This document shows, in pieces, positions 55,647 through 64,000 of a stretch of DNA of 64,000 bases. The position numbers and the translations under genes are program-made. Numbering within the stretch: the stretch's first letter is position 1; each line of letters begins with the position of its first letter. The DNA is from Clostridia bacterium (GTDB lineage Bacteria > Bacillota > Clostridia > Oscillospirales > Acutalibacteraceae): the NCBI GenBank assembly GCA_017430535.1, contig JAFRMR010000023.1, forward strand, positions 62,001 to 126,000, read 5' to 3'. The notes under the pieces were generated by a model. That model did not search any database, was not told the DNA's origin, and saw only the letters and a list, made by a program, of their open reading frames with translations.

Positions 55647-56474
55647 TTATTTGATAATATTGTTTTCAAGATATTCAAGAAAATCCGCTACGGCGCCTTC
55701 GTTGCAGTGGCAGGTAACATAATCCGCTATTGCCTTCATGGGCTTGGGAGCCTGACCGCAGCAAGCGGATACTTCAACTGCCATAAGCATTTTTTTATCG
55801 TTGTAATAATCGCCGATTGCCGCCGTATTTTCTTTTTCTACCCCCAGTATTTCAGCAAGCTTCAATACCGAGGAGCCTTTGTTGACGCCTTTGGGCAGAA
55901 TCTCAAAGGAAACAAATGAGGTATCCACCATATCAAAATCCCTGTCAGGGATAGAGGCGAAAACTCTTTTTGCTTTTTTTACCCGCCACCAGGGTCCGTT
56001 CACTATTACCTTGCCCCAGTTTTCTTTGGGTATGTGGTTAATATTGATAACATGCTTATGGGTAAGACGGTCAATAAAAACATAAAGGTAGCTCCAGAGG
56101 CCCAGGCCTGAAATATAGAGCATATCCTTGGTTACCACCATAGCATCAAGGGTGGGGAATTTTCTTTTGAGATAGCAAATCTGATTTATACCGTTGGTAC
56201 CGATGGATGTGAAATCCACGTACTCTCTTTTTTCGAAATCATAGATGCCCGCCCCGTTGGTAACTATGCCCGGGGTTTTTATGGGCAGGTTGCGGTAATG
56301 CCGCCACATGGACTGGGGGTTTCTGCTGGAGGCAAGAGTAAAATGCCCGCCTTTTTCAACAAACTCCCCTATTGCTTTCAGGTTCCTTTCAGGCAGTTTC
56401 CGCTTTTTGTTATTGAGGGTGCCGTCTATATCAGAGGCAACAAGCCATTTTGAACAGGGCTTATTATCTGTCAT
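55647..56474 (-). CDS. HAD-superfamily (Cof-type, IIB) phosphatase
   Basis: 275 residues with the HAD motifs: ASDIDGTLNN (nucleophile Asp), TLASSRNP, KGSSVLKLAEILG and IGDYYNDKKML. Cof/YidA-like phosphatases act on small sugar phosphates; substrate unknown. Cap domain between residues ~85 and 190 is of type IIB. ATGA overlap with rluD. Confidence 0.87.
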   Translation of the reverse strand: MTDNKPCSKWLVASDIDGTLNNKKRKLPERNLKAIGEFVEKGGHFTLASSRNPQSMWRHYRNLPIKTPGIVTNGAGIYDFEKREYVDFTSIGTNGINQICYLKRKFPTLDAMVVTKDMLYISGLGLWSYLYVFIDRLTHKHVININHIPKENWGKVIVNGPWWRVKKAKRVFASIPDRDFDMVDTSFVSFEILPKGVNKGSSVLKLAEILGVEKENTAAIGDYYNDKKMLMAVEVSACCGQAPKPMKAIADYVTCHCNEGAVADFLEYLENNIIK

Positions 56475-57412
56475 TCATTTCTCCTTAAAAAATCCGTGAA
56501 ATAATCCGGCAGGGGTGATTCAACCCTGATTCTCTCCCCCGTTACGGGGTGGGTAAAGCCAATCACCGCGGCGTGAAGGCACTGGCCGTTGAGGTAAGTA
56601 ATAACATTGCGGGGGCCGTAAACGCCGTCACCGGCCACCGGATGGCCTATATGGGCCATATGAACCCTTATCTGGTGGGTTCTTCCTGTTTCAAGCACAC
56701 ATTTTATGTAAGAAAAATCCTTCATTTCACGAAGGACGGTATAGTGGGTTACGGCAGGCCTTGAATTCTTTGCAGTAACGCACATTTTTTTGCGGTCCGA
56801 CGGGCTTCTGCCTATGGGAGCATCCACCGTACCCTCCGGTTCCCTGAACCTGCCGTAAACAACGGCTCTGTACTCACGGTCCAGCGAGTGCTCTTTAATC
56901 TGCTCCGCAAGAGAGATATGGGCAATATCGTTTTTTGCCACAACCAGCAGACCGCTGGTATCTTTATCTATCCTGTGAACTATGCCGGGCCTTACTGCGC
57001 CGTTTATGCCGGAAAGCTTGCCGTCGCAGTAATACATAAGGGCGTTAACAAGGGTGCCGCTGTAATTGCCCGGAGCGGGGTGAACAACCATACCTTTGGG
57101 TTTATCAACCACAAGCAGGCAGTCATCCTCATACATGATATTCAGGGGGATGTTTTCTTTTTCGATTGAAAGCTCCTTTGGCTCCTCAACGGTAAATTCG
57201 ATTAAATCGTTTACCTTGGGCCTGTAGCTTTTGCTTACGGCTTTGCCGTTGCACAGCACTGCCCCGGCAGAGAACAAATCCTGCACAAAGGAGCGTGAAA
57301 ATCTTTCAAGCACACAGGAAAGAATTTTATCGATTCTCTCCTGTGTGCAGGTTTCATCAATCCGAAAAGAAATCGGTTCGTTATATTCAAATGAACTTAA
57401 AGACTCAATCAT
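56471..57412 (-). CDS. rluD: RluA-family 23S rRNA pseudouridine synthase
   Basis: 313 residues. N-terminal S4 RNA-binding domain (about 15-85), then the catalytic core with HRIDKDTSGLLVVAKND carrying the active Asp (the family norm is HRLDKDTSG), and GRTHQIRVHMAHIGHP. Modifies U to pseudouridine in 23S rRNA. The lspA-rluD order is widespread in Firmicutes. Overlaps lspA by 8 bases. Confidence 0.92.
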   Translation of the reverse strand: MIESLSSFEYNEPISFRIDETCTQERIDKILSCVLERFSRSFVQDLFSAGAVLCNGKAVSKSYRPKVNDLIEFTVEEPKELSIEKENIPLNIMYEDDCLLVVDKPKGMVVHPAPGNYSGTLVNALMYYCDGKLSGINGAVRPGIVHRIDKDTSGLLVVAKNDIAHISLAEQIKEHSLDREYRAVVYGRFREPEGTVDAPIGRSPSDRKKMCVTAKNSRPAVTHYTVLREMKDFSYIKCVLETGRTHQIRVHMAHIGHPVAGDGVYGPRNVITYLNGQCLHAAVIGFTHPVTGERIRVESPLPDYFTDFLRRNE

Positions 57413-57890
57413 TGTTACTTGTTTTTGCGCTTTTCTTTTCCTTTACCAAATCGTAAATCTCATAGCCGATGAGCAAAAATGCCCCAACAGTGATAAAAAT
57501 ATCCGCTACATTGAACACCGCAAAGTTCATAAAGAGAGGCTCAAAGAAATCCACAACATAGCCCTGAGAGAAACGGTCTATGAGGTTGCCTATGCCCCCG
57601 GCCGTGACCATAATGAGGCAGGCACACAGGAACTTTGACTTGACCCTGCGGGTGAAAATAACGAAAAGGCAGAGCAGGATAACCAGCGAGGTAAAAACCG
57701 TAAGAACTGCGGTGTTGCCTGAAAAGGCGCTGAAGGCAGCACCCGTATTCTCCGTATAACGGAGCTGAAAAGCGCCGAAAAGAAACTTTACGGGCTGTGC
57801 ATCCTTCAGATTATTAACCGCAAGAATTTTGCTGACCCTGTCAATGCCCACAAGCGCGGCTATGAGCAGCGCCGATATAAGCTGAAACAT
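57405..57890 (-). CDS. lspA: Lipoprotein signal peptidase (signal peptidase II)
   Basis: 161 residues, four membrane spans. Catalytic aspartates sit in GNLIDRFSQGYVVDF and FNVADIFI; NTGAAFSAF is the other family block. Cleaves prolipoprotein signals after diacylglyceryl transfer, so it would process the lipoproteins of this window (for example the genes at 15918 and 49814). ATG 57890 is preferred; TTG 57899 has no better ribosome binding site, and translation may be coupled to divIVA, whose stop lies just upstream. Confidence 0.93.
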   Translation of the reverse strand: MFQLISALLIAALVGIDRVSKILAVNNLKDAQPVKFLFGAFQLRYTENTGAAFSAFSGNTAVLTVFTSLVILLCLFVIFTRRVKSKFLCACLIMVTAGGIGNLIDRFSQGYVVDFFEPLFMNFAVFNVADIFITVGAFLLIGYEIYDLVKEKKSAKTSNND

Positions 57891-57891
57891 A

Positions 57892-59040
57892 TCAGTCAAA
57901 CAGGCTGTTGAACATTGATGTTATATCATCGTCATCATCGTCATCATCTTCAACGCCGGTGATGTCAAGATCGTTAAGGAAAGCGTCGATATCTTCATCC
58001 TCTGTGCCGTCGGCTTCGGATGCGGCGGGAGCAGCGGGAGCGGCTGACGGAATATCAAGGCCGTCATCGTCATCTTCATCAACGGAAACCTGATTGAAAT
58101 CGGGCACGAAATTATCAAGGTTTGCGGCAAAATCAACTGCGGGAGCGGTTTCGCCTTCCTCGAAAAGATCAAAGAGATCGTCAAGATCCTCTTCGCCGTC
58201 AATATCGGCTGCCTCTTCTGCCTGAGGAGCAGCAGGGACTTCCGGCTCGGGCTCTGCGGGAGCAACGTGCTCTACAGGAGCTGCGGGAGCGGGAACAACC
58301 GGCTCATCGGGAATAAGAGTTTCGGGAGAAGTAAAAGCGGGCTTTATTTCTTCCTCTTCGGGTGCCTCGGGAGCATCGGCATACTTTTTCTCATAAACGG
58401 GAATTTCCGCCTTGGGAATGGTAACATTGCCGCTGCAGAGATTCTCTACCATAGACTTGAAGTTATCCATTTCGGATTTGATTCTTTCAAGCTCTTTGCT
58501 GTAGAAATTATACTCGTTTTTACTCTCGCCGATTATGGCGTTGCCCTCTTTATTGGCGTTGCCGATAATCTCATTGGCTTTGGCCTTTGCGTTGGCAACG
58601 GCTTTATCCGCTTCCTGCTGAGCTCTTTCCTGAAGGGAAGCAACAGCGGTTCTTGCGTTATTGACAATATCGCCGGCCTGAAGACGGGCGGCCTCTGCAA
58701 GCTCGCTTGCCTGCTTTTCTGCGCCGTCGGAAATCTCCTTTGCCTTCTTTTCGGCATCGGAAACAAGAGAGGCGGCTTTGGAATCTGCATCTTTGGTAAC
58801 GGAATCGGCCATTTTATGGGCGTCAAGCAGGGCGCTCTTGATGGCTTCTTCGTCACGGCGGTAGCTTTCTACCTTTTCGGCCAGAATGCTTATCTTTTTG
58901 ACAAGGGCTGAATTCTGGTCCAGAACCTCTTTGTAAGCGGCGGCAACATCTTTGACAAAAGCATCAACCTCTTCTGCGCTGTAGGTACCTGCACTTACGG
59001 GGGTAAATTTAACATTGGCAATCTGTTCGGGTCTGATCAT
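57892..59040 (-). CDS. divIVA: DivIVA-domain cell-division protein
   Basis: 382 residues. Residues 1-60 are a DivIVA domain (PEQIANVKFTPVSAGTYSAEEVDAFV), followed by a long coiled coil (about 30-215) with AQQEADKAVANAKAK-type heptads, and an unusually long Pro/Ala/Glu-rich and very acidic C-terminal tail (about 235-382, with a DDDDDDD run). DivIVA binds curved membrane at the poles and septum. Sits directly behind sepF, as in other Firmicutes, but ylmG/ylmH usually between them are missing. Confidence 0.92.
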   Translation of the reverse strand: MIRPEQIANVKFTPVSAGTYSAEEVDAFVKDVAAAYKEVLDQNSALVKKISILAEKVESYRRDEEAIKSALLDAHKMADSVTKDADSKAASLVSDAEKKAKEISDGAEKQASELAEAARLQAGDIVNNARTAVASLQERAQQEADKAVANAKAKANEIIGNANKEGNAIIGESKNEYNFYSKELERIKSEMDNFKSMVENLCSGNVTIPKAEIPVYEKKYADAPEAPEEEEIKPAFTSPETLIPDEPVVPAPAAPVEHVAPAEPEPEVPAAPQAEEAADIDGEEDLDDLFDLFEEGETAPAVDFAANLDNFVPDFNQVSVDEDDDDGLDIPSAAPAAPAASEADGTEDEDIDAFLNDLDITGVEDDDDDDDDITSMFNSLFD

Positions 59041-59062
59041 AAGGAGTCACCTGACCTCTCTG

Positions 59063-59542
59063 TTAATAATCTTCTTCGTCCGTGCCGGCAAGTTCCTCTC
59101 CCAATTCACCGGTTACGGGAACGTTATTCGGGGTGATGATATATGCTCTGCCGGCAACTTTCTTGAACTCGCCGTCATTTGCATAAGAAACGCCGTAGAG
59201 AACATCGATAATTCTCTGGGCAACATCGTTGGGGCAGGTTTCAAGGTTAAGCACAACGATTCTCTTCTCTTTGAGAATATCGGCAACCTTGTTGACTTCC
59301 TCAAACCTGTCAATCTTCTGGAAGACTACTCTGGGTTTGGTGGAAGCAGGTTTCTGGGCGTTGATGCTTACAACATTGGAGTTTGATTTTGAGTGGAACA
59401 TCTGGGTTTTGGGAGCCGGCTGGGGACGGGGCTCTGCATTGGGCTGAAAATCAAAATCATCCTCGTAATCCTGATCTGCGCCGTCAATGTAATTATCGTC
59501 TGAAACATTGATCCAGCTCTGAAGTTTCTCTTTAAAGTTCAT
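59063..59542 (-). CDS. sepF: Cell-division protein SepF
   Basis: 159 residues. N-terminal amphipathic helix MNFKEKLQSWINV for membrane binding, an acidic linker, and the SepF core (KPRVVFQKIDRFEEVNKVADILKEKRIVVLNL..., ~65-145) that stacks into rings and binds FtsZ. ATG 59542 is preceded by AAGGAGG. Confidence 0.94.
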   Translation of the reverse strand: MNFKEKLQSWINVSDDNYIDGADQDYEDDFDFQPNAEPRPQPAPKTQMFHSKSNSNVVSINAQKPASTKPRVVFQKIDRFEEVNKVADILKEKRIVVLNLETCPNDVAQRIIDVLYGVSYANDGEFKKVAGRAYIITPNNVPVTGELGEELAGTDEEDY

Positions 59543-59599
59543 TGTTTTTCCTCCTTGATATGGAAGCCGTTGGCTGAAAACCGCCGGCATCATTAACTT

Positions 59600-60328
59600 T
59601 TAATGCTTATCTCTGTAAAGCCTGGGGCCGAAGATTGCCGAGCCCACCCTGACAAGATTGGCTCCGCCGAGAATTGCATCCTCATAATCACCGGACATAC
59701 CCATTGACAGGATATTCATATTTATATTATCTATTTTTTTACTGTCAATGTCAATAAACTTATTATGCATATTTGAAAAAATTTTCATTAAATCCGATTT
59801 CTTTTCACAAATCGGGGCAACGCACATAAGCCCCTGAACATTTACGCCCTCAATTCCGGCGATTTCGCAGATTTTTTCATCGACCTCGTCAAGCTGAAAG
59901 CCGAATTTGCTCCATTCGTTGCCTACATTTATTTCAACAAGCACTTTCTGGGTAATTCCGGCGTTTACGGCGCGCTTGCCGATTTCCGCCGCAATCTCAA
60001 CGGTATCAACCGACTGAATAACATCCACCTTGCCCACAATTTTGCGGGCTTTATTGCTCTGGAGGTGGCCTATAAGGTGGGCAGAAACGCCCTCAAGATT
60101 CAGCTCCGGCTCTTTTTCAAGGAATTCCTGCACCCTGTTTTCGCCGATCAGGTTCACACCGTTTGCAAGGGCGTGGTTTATATATGCCGGCTCCACGGTT
60201 TTGGTAACCGCCATAAAATAAATATCCTCCGGCTTTCTGCCGCTCGAAACGGCCGCCCGGGCTATATTTTCACGGATGACCTTAAGGTTCTCCTCAATAT
60301 CCGTAAATTTTTCAGATAATTTTTCCAT
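59600..60328 (-). CDS. yggS: YggS-family PLP homeostasis protein
   Basis: 242 residues; PLP-binding alanine-racemase-like barrel lacking the C-terminal domain. PLP lysine K43 in AVTKTV, NLIGENRVQEFLEK and GHLQSNKARK are the signatures, with SMGMSGDYEDAI and VRVGSAIFG binding phosphate. Controls free pyridoxal phosphate. yggS immediately before sepF is a classic Firmicute order. Start ATG 60328 after GGGGGC. Confidence 0.93.
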   Translation of the reverse strand: MEKLSEKFTDIEENLKVIRENIARAAVSSGRKPEDIYFMAVTKTVEPAYINHALANGVNLIGENRVQEFLEKEPELNLEGVSAHLIGHLQSNKARKIVGKVDVIQSVDTVEIAAEIGKRAVNAGITQKVLVEINVGNEWSKFGFQLDEVDEKICEIAGIEGVNVQGLMCVAPICEKKSDLMKIFSNMHNKFIDIDSKKIDNINMNILSMGMSGDYEDAILGGANLVRVGSAIFGPRLYRDKH

Positions 60329-61529
60329 TCTCAAGCCCCCTGCCGGAAACAATAATTACATCGTAACGGGCAAGCCATCCCGGTGAACCGGTTTTATCCT
60401 TTGCCACAACTACGGATTCGTTTGAATAAATCTCTTCAATCTTATTGAACTTTGCCACATTGCCTTCGAGAATAAATACTCCGGGCTCGCCTTTTTCGTT
60501 GAAGCGAACGGCCTCGCGCCTGATTTTGATTCCCGTGTAATCACCCATAACTATTTTGCCCCGGGTTTTGCGGATTGTGGCAATCTGATCGTTCATTTCC
60601 GAAGATTTGAACACAAGGAGCATTTTATTGCCCTCAAGCATTTTTTTGGAATAAAGCTTGGCGTTTACAGTTTCTTTTTCACTGTCACCCAGCATAAGGC
60701 GAACAGATCTGCCCGGCTCTGTTTCGGCAATCTCGGCGTCATCCACAATGGCTGCCGCAAACCAGTCATAGTCTGTAATGATTTTGCCCATGGCGTTTTC
60801 GGGCACATCCTGTTTTTCTGCCTTGAAGGCATCGGAAAGCTGCTCTTCGGTGAGAGTATCAATGCTGTCGACTGTGAGCACACCCTCATAGCCGTCCGGT
60901 CTGCTGACAAAATAGCCTGCATATTCCGCCAAAACCACATCCGAAGGATCGGATACTTTGAGAGATGCTATTTCGCTTTCAAGAGCCGCTATCTGAGCGG
61001 AGCAGTCAACCTCATAGCCGAGGGAAATATTCTTCCTTGAAAGCTTTTCGCTGAAGGCCATTTCATCCTCGGACAGGGCAGAAAAATCGTTATTGTAGGC
61101 AGTATCCAGAATCCTGTAAAAATCGCTGTTAATCTCATCGCTGAGCTTTTTCATATCAAGGTTTGCAAGCTTTACCTGATTATCAATCTTACGGTAGTTT
61201 TCAAGCTTTTTGTTGAGAACCTCTGCAGAGGCGTAGTTTTCGGCGGCCTGTTCATTTGAAAAAACAGCGGCAATTTTACTGTTTTTGCCTATTCTTTCGC
61301 CGTTTACCGCCAGAGGTACCACTACGCCGGATTTATCGCCCTTGACGATTTCTTCATTTCTGATTATGAAAAGCTCCGCATCAACGGTATCTGCAACGGT
61401 GGTAACAACCGCGATGGATTTCTTATATGAGTTGCCGGTGGATCTGTATATATTCACGCCGAGAAAAAGCACCAGCACAAGAGCAACGGATACTACCAGC
61501 ACATTTATAAGCTTATCTCTTTTCAACAA
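60312..61529 (-). CDS. HlyD-like adaptor protein with one membrane span
   Basis: About 405 residues. One N-terminal span (LINVLVVSVALVLVLFLGV), then an extracytoplasmic HlyD-type module: first beta half, a helical part (95-190) rich in Lys/Glu, and a second beta half ending in GLENGKII. HlyD proteins bridge exporters, but no ABC, MFS or RND partner lies near. Homologs of this kind are found beside yggS-sepF in Clostridia, so a cell-envelope role is likelier than drug efflux (inference). TTG start at 61529 (or 61526) follows AAGGA; the ATG-like extension overlaps miaA and is rejected. Confidence 0.75.
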   Translation of the reverse strand: MLKRDKLINVLVVSVALVLVLFLGVNIYRSTGNSYKKSIAVVTTVADTVDAELFIIRNEEIVKGDKSGVVVPLAVNGERIGKNSKIAAVFSNEQAAENYASAEVLNKKLENYRKIDNQVKLANLDMKKLSDEINSDFYRILDTAYNNDFSALSEDEMAFSEKLSRKNISLGYEVDCSAQIAALESEIASLKVSDPSDVVLAEYAGYFVSRPDGYEGVLTVDSIDTLTEEQLSDAFKAEKQDVPENAMGKIITDYDWFAAAIVDDAEIAETEPGRSVRLMLGDSEKETVNAKLYSKKMLEGNKMLLVFKSSEMNDQIATIRKTRGKIVMGDYTGIKIRREAVRFNEKGEPGVFILEGNVAKFNKIEEIYSNESVVVAKDKTGSPGWLARYDVIIVSGRGLENGKII

Positions 61530-61530
61530 A

Positions 61531-62469
61531 TCACATCCTTTGGAAGATTTCAATCGCCGTGCCTGCCAGCTCCTGCGGCGATAAACCGTCATCTATGTAA
61601 AGAAAATCTATATTTTCACGGTGCCTGAACCAGGTAAGCTGGCGTTTGGCATACCGCCTGGTCTGCATTTTGAGGTTTTCAACGCAGTCGGAGAGAGTTT
61701 TTTCATTTCTGAGGAACGGAAGAAGCTCTTTATAACCTATTGCCTGAACCGCCGTGCGGCCGAAGCCGGAATCATAAAACCTTTTTGCTTCCTCAACAAG
61801 GCCGGCTTCAATCATTTCAGCAACCCGCCGGTTTATGCGGTCATAGAGAAAATCCCGGTTCCTTGCGTCAAGGCACACGGTTCTCACATCATACCTTGAG
61901 CCGCCCGCCTTTGAGAGGATATTCTGCTGAGTGATTGTTTTGCCTGTTGTGTGATAAATCTCAAGGGCTCTGATAATGCGCCCCGTATTGTTGGGGTGAA
62001 GCTTTGCGGCGGCTTCGGGATCAACTGCCTCAAGTTCCTTTAAGAGAACCTCGCCGCCTTCGGCCTCCGCCCGGGCTTTAAGTAGTTCTCTGTATTCAAA
62101 ATCGCTTTTCTCCTCAAAGAAGGTTAGCCCCTCTGCAAGAGAGGAGTAGTAAAGACCTGTACCGCCCACGAGAACGGGCACCCTGCCCCGTGAGTGAATA
62201 TCATCGATAACCTCTGCCGCTTTTTCGCAGTAATCCGCAACGCTGAAAACTTCATCCGGCTCAAGGAAATCAATAAGATGATGGGGGATACCCTGCATCT
62301 CCTTTGCCGTGGGCTTTGCGGTGGCAATATCCATGTGCCTGTAAATCTGCATGGAATCGCAGGAAACAACTTCGCCGCCTATTCTTTTGCAGATTTCAAC
62401 ACCCAGGGCGGTTTTGCCGGACGCCGTGGGACCAACTACGGCATAAAGCTTCTTTTTACACTCTTCCAA
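61531..62469 (-). CDS. miaA: tRNA dimethylallyltransferase
   Basis: 312 residues; adds dimethylallyl to A37 of tRNAs reading UNN codons. P-loop VVGPTASGKTAL, DSMQIYRHMDI, HLIDFLEPDE, and QAIGYKELLPF are the family blocks. Overlaps mutL by 14 bases; mutL-miaA is a conserved pair. Confidence 0.96.
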   Translation of the reverse strand: MEECKKKLYAVVGPTASGKTALGVEICKRIGGEVVSCDSMQIYRHMDIATAKPTAKEMQGIPHHLIDFLEPDEVFSVADYCEKAAEVIDDIHSRGRVPVLVGGTGLYYSSLAEGLTFFEEKSDFEYRELLKARAEAEGGEVLLKELEAVDPEAAAKLHPNNTGRIIRALEIYHTTGKTITQQNILSKAGGSRYDVRTVCLDARNRDFLYDRINRRVAEMIEAGLVEEAKRFYDSGFGRTAVQAIGYKELLPFLRNEKTLSDCVENLKMQTRRYAKRQLTWFRHRENIDFLYIDDGLSPQELAGTAIEIFQRM

Positions 62470-64000
62470 AATTCTTTTCCAGCTCTCTCTGAGTCATTTC
62501 AATTATTACGGGACGGCCGTGGGGACAATACCTGATATCCGGCATTGAAAGCACCTGCTTTGCAAATATCTCCATCTCTTTGCGGGTGGTGAAATCCCCG
62601 GCCTTTATGGCGCTTCTGCAGGCGACGGAGTGGAAAATCCAATCCAGTTTTTCAAAAGAAACATCCTGCTTTTTTTCAACAAATCTGCCGGCAATCTCCG
62701 CAATAACATCGGGAATATCATCCTGAGAAAGCTCCATGGGGCATTCCCTTACCAGCACGCAGCCGCCGCCGAAATCCTCAGCATCAAAACCGGAATTCCT
62801 GAGCAGCTCCGTATTCTCTAGAATTGCGGAATATTCATCCTTGGACAGGGTAACCGTAACGGGCATAAGCAGAATCTGGCCGCTCCTCTCCCCGTTGCCG
62901 GCTTTAAGGCGCTCATAAATAATCCTTTCATGAGCAGCGTGTTTATCTATGAAAACCAGCTTTTTGCCGTACTGGCAGATGATATATGTTCGGAAAGCCT
63001 CGCCTAAAAGGAAGAATTCATCCTCATTGAATTCGGCATCGTTATTCTGTTCATCATTAACGGAGACCGGCTCTTCTTCCGGTTGCTGAGATGCATTCTG
63101 CGCCGGCCGGGAATTAAGCAGTATGCTTTCAAGAGAATCTACGGGATTTTTATCGGCGAAAGCGGATTCCTCAGGCGAAGAAGCGGTAACGGTTTCTTTT
63201 GCGGGCACAAAAGGTACCGGCTTCTCAGCAGATTCGCGGATTTCACGGGCAAGGTCAATTACCGCCGGGGTATCTTCACCCTGCTTAACGGAAGACCTTT
63301 GCCAGAAATTGGACTTTTCTTCCGCTTTACGGTATGAAAAACGGCCGCCCGTGCCGGTTCCGGATTCCTTGACGGAGGAAACAGCGGGCTTTTTGCCGAT
63401 GGAATCTATCTGCTTGGGTGTGTCACCAAGTGCAACTGCGTTTTTGCAGGCATAGAAAACAGCGTTGAATATGAGCTTTTCATCCGAAAAACGCACTTCT
63501 GTTTTTGCGGGGTGCACATTTACATCCACCGCAGAAGGATCAAGCTCTATATTAAGCACACAGGAAGGAAACTTGCCGACCATTATGCTGTGCTTATATG
63601 CTTCTGACAGGGCCGCGGAACCGGTACCGGTTTTGACGAACCTGTTATTGATGAAGAAATACTGCATATTTCTGTTGGGGCGTGAATACTGAGGCTTGCA
63701 GATAAAACCGGATACCTTAACCCCGTTTATCTCCTGCTCACAGGGGATAAGCTGAGAGGCAAAATCCCTGCCCAGAGTTTCGCCGATGCAGGTGAGCATA
63801 TCGCCTTTGCCGCTGGTAAGGAGCACCTGCTTGCCCTCGCGGATAAAGCGGAAGGAAACACCAGGGTGAGAAAGGGCGATTCTGTCCACAACCTGGGCTA
63901 CGGCGTTAGCTTCGGTAACATCCTTTTTGAGGAACTTCATACGGGCCGGGGTTTTGAGAAACAGGTTGCGTACGATAATCGTGGTGCCCACGGGGCAGCC
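62456..64000 (-). CDS. mutL: DNA mismatch repair protein MutL, 5' end outside window
   Basis: The gene enters at the right edge; 514 residues of the C-terminal part are present, from GCPVGTTIIVRNLFLKTPAR onwards (the end of the ATPase domain and the transducer). The linker is long and low complexity (about 200-300 in the fragment). The C-terminal domain contains the endonuclease metal motif DKHAAHERIIYE plus ACRSAIKAGD-like and CPHGRP zinc-site blocks, marking the nicking-type MutL found in organisms without MutH. First gene of the long minus-strand run seen here. Confidence 0.95.
   Translation of the reverse strand, partial: GCPVGTTIIVRNLFLKTPARMKFLKKDVTEANAVAQVVDRIALSHPGVSFRFIREGKQVLLTSGKGDMLTCIGETLGRDFASQLIPCEQEINGVKVSGFICKPQYSRPNRNMQYFFINNRFVKTGTGSAALSEAYKHSIMVGKFPSCVLNIELDPSAVDVNVHPAKTEVRFSDEKLIFNAVFYACKNAVALGDTPKQIDSIGKKPAVSSVKESGTGTGGRFSYRKAEEKSNFWQRSSVKQGEDTPAVIDLAREIRESAEKPVPFVPAKETVTASSPEESAFADKNPVDSLESILLNSRPAQNASQQPEEEPVSVNDEQNNDAEFNEDEFFLLGEAFRTYIICQYGKKLVFIDKHAAHERIIYERLKAGNGERSGQILLMPVTVTLSKDEYSAILENTELLRNSGFDAEDFGGGCVLVRECPMELSQDDIPDVIAEIAGRFVEKKQDVSFEKLDWIFHSVACRSAIKAGDFTTRKEMEIFAKQVLSMPDIRYCPHGRPVIIEMTQRELEKNFGRV

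Overview
The window looks like chromosomal DNA from an anaerobic Clostridia-type Bacillota, probably a gut or rumen Oscillospirales/Ruminococcaceae-like bacterium. This is inferred from: a HrcA/CIRCE-controlled groES-groEL pair; a Firmicute-type division cluster (sepF, divIVA, lspA, rluD); a split two-subunit transketolase; an endonuclease-type MutL; low-GC sigma-A promoters (TTGACA-N17-TATAAT style) with strong GGAGG ribosome binding sites; and a very heavy load of glycoside hydrolases. No rRNA, tRNA, IS element, prophage or CRISPR array was seen. No stretch longer than about 220 bases lacks a gene. I call 54 protein genes, two of them cut by the window ends.

Layout. 1-1960 (minus): end of a myo-inositol catabolic operon (iolE fragment, iolD). 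2119-4975 (plus): a GH92-like alpha-mannosidase coupled to a glycerophosphodiester phosphodiesterase. 5025-7450 (minus): a membrane-anchored PP2C phosphatase with a Thr-rich repeat tail, and a DapA/NanA-family aldolase. 7591-9191 (plus): Pr6Pr membrane protein and a mutarotase-like protein. 9188-10135 (minus): D-2-hydroxyacid dehydrogenase. 10329-15855 (plus): a tightly overlapping operon of TVP38-type membrane protein, galactokinase, two M42 peptidases, a GNAT acetyltransferase and a YhhN protein. 15918-18382 (minus): a small lipoprotein, then groES-groEL under CIRCE. 18576-20680 (plus): O-antigen ligase/polymerase-like protein plus a DUF4886 protein. 20898-25652 (minus): a 1584-residue secreted protein with about 15 InlB-type repeats.

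25838-38537 (minus) is a single 12.7-kb run of eight genes in transcription order: GH38 alpha-mannosidase, GH99-like (WbsX) protein, secreted alkaline-phosphatase-superfamily protein, GH4, membrane metallophosphoesterase, GH3, fucose/arabinose-isomerase-like protein and xylulokinase. With the GH92-GDPD pair it suggests breakdown of mannose-containing, possibly phosphodiester-bearing glycans, mostly inside the cell. 38745-42422 (minus) holds a secreted protein and an operon of two xylose-isomerase-like TIM-barrel proteins and an alpha/beta hydrolase. 42580-49762 (plus) mixes sugar genes (Gfo/Idh/MocA, nagB, an unassigned six-hairpin glycosidase-like protein) with housekeeping genes (metG, tatD, a PHP phosphoesterase). 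49814-52709 (minus): a lipoprotein and an unusual GNAT-Gfo/Idh/MocA fusion.

52792-64000 (minus) is one near-continuous run: mutL, miaA, HlyD-like adaptor, yggS, sepF, divIVA, lspA, rluD, HAD phosphatase, split transketolase, a second DivIVA-like protein and an orphan fumarase beta subunit. It joins DNA repair, tRNA modification, septum formation, lipoprotein processing and central carbon metabolism. Strikingly, I recognise no sugar transporter and no DNA-binding transcription regulator anywhere in the 64 kb, so control and uptake for the sugar genes must be encoded elsewhere.
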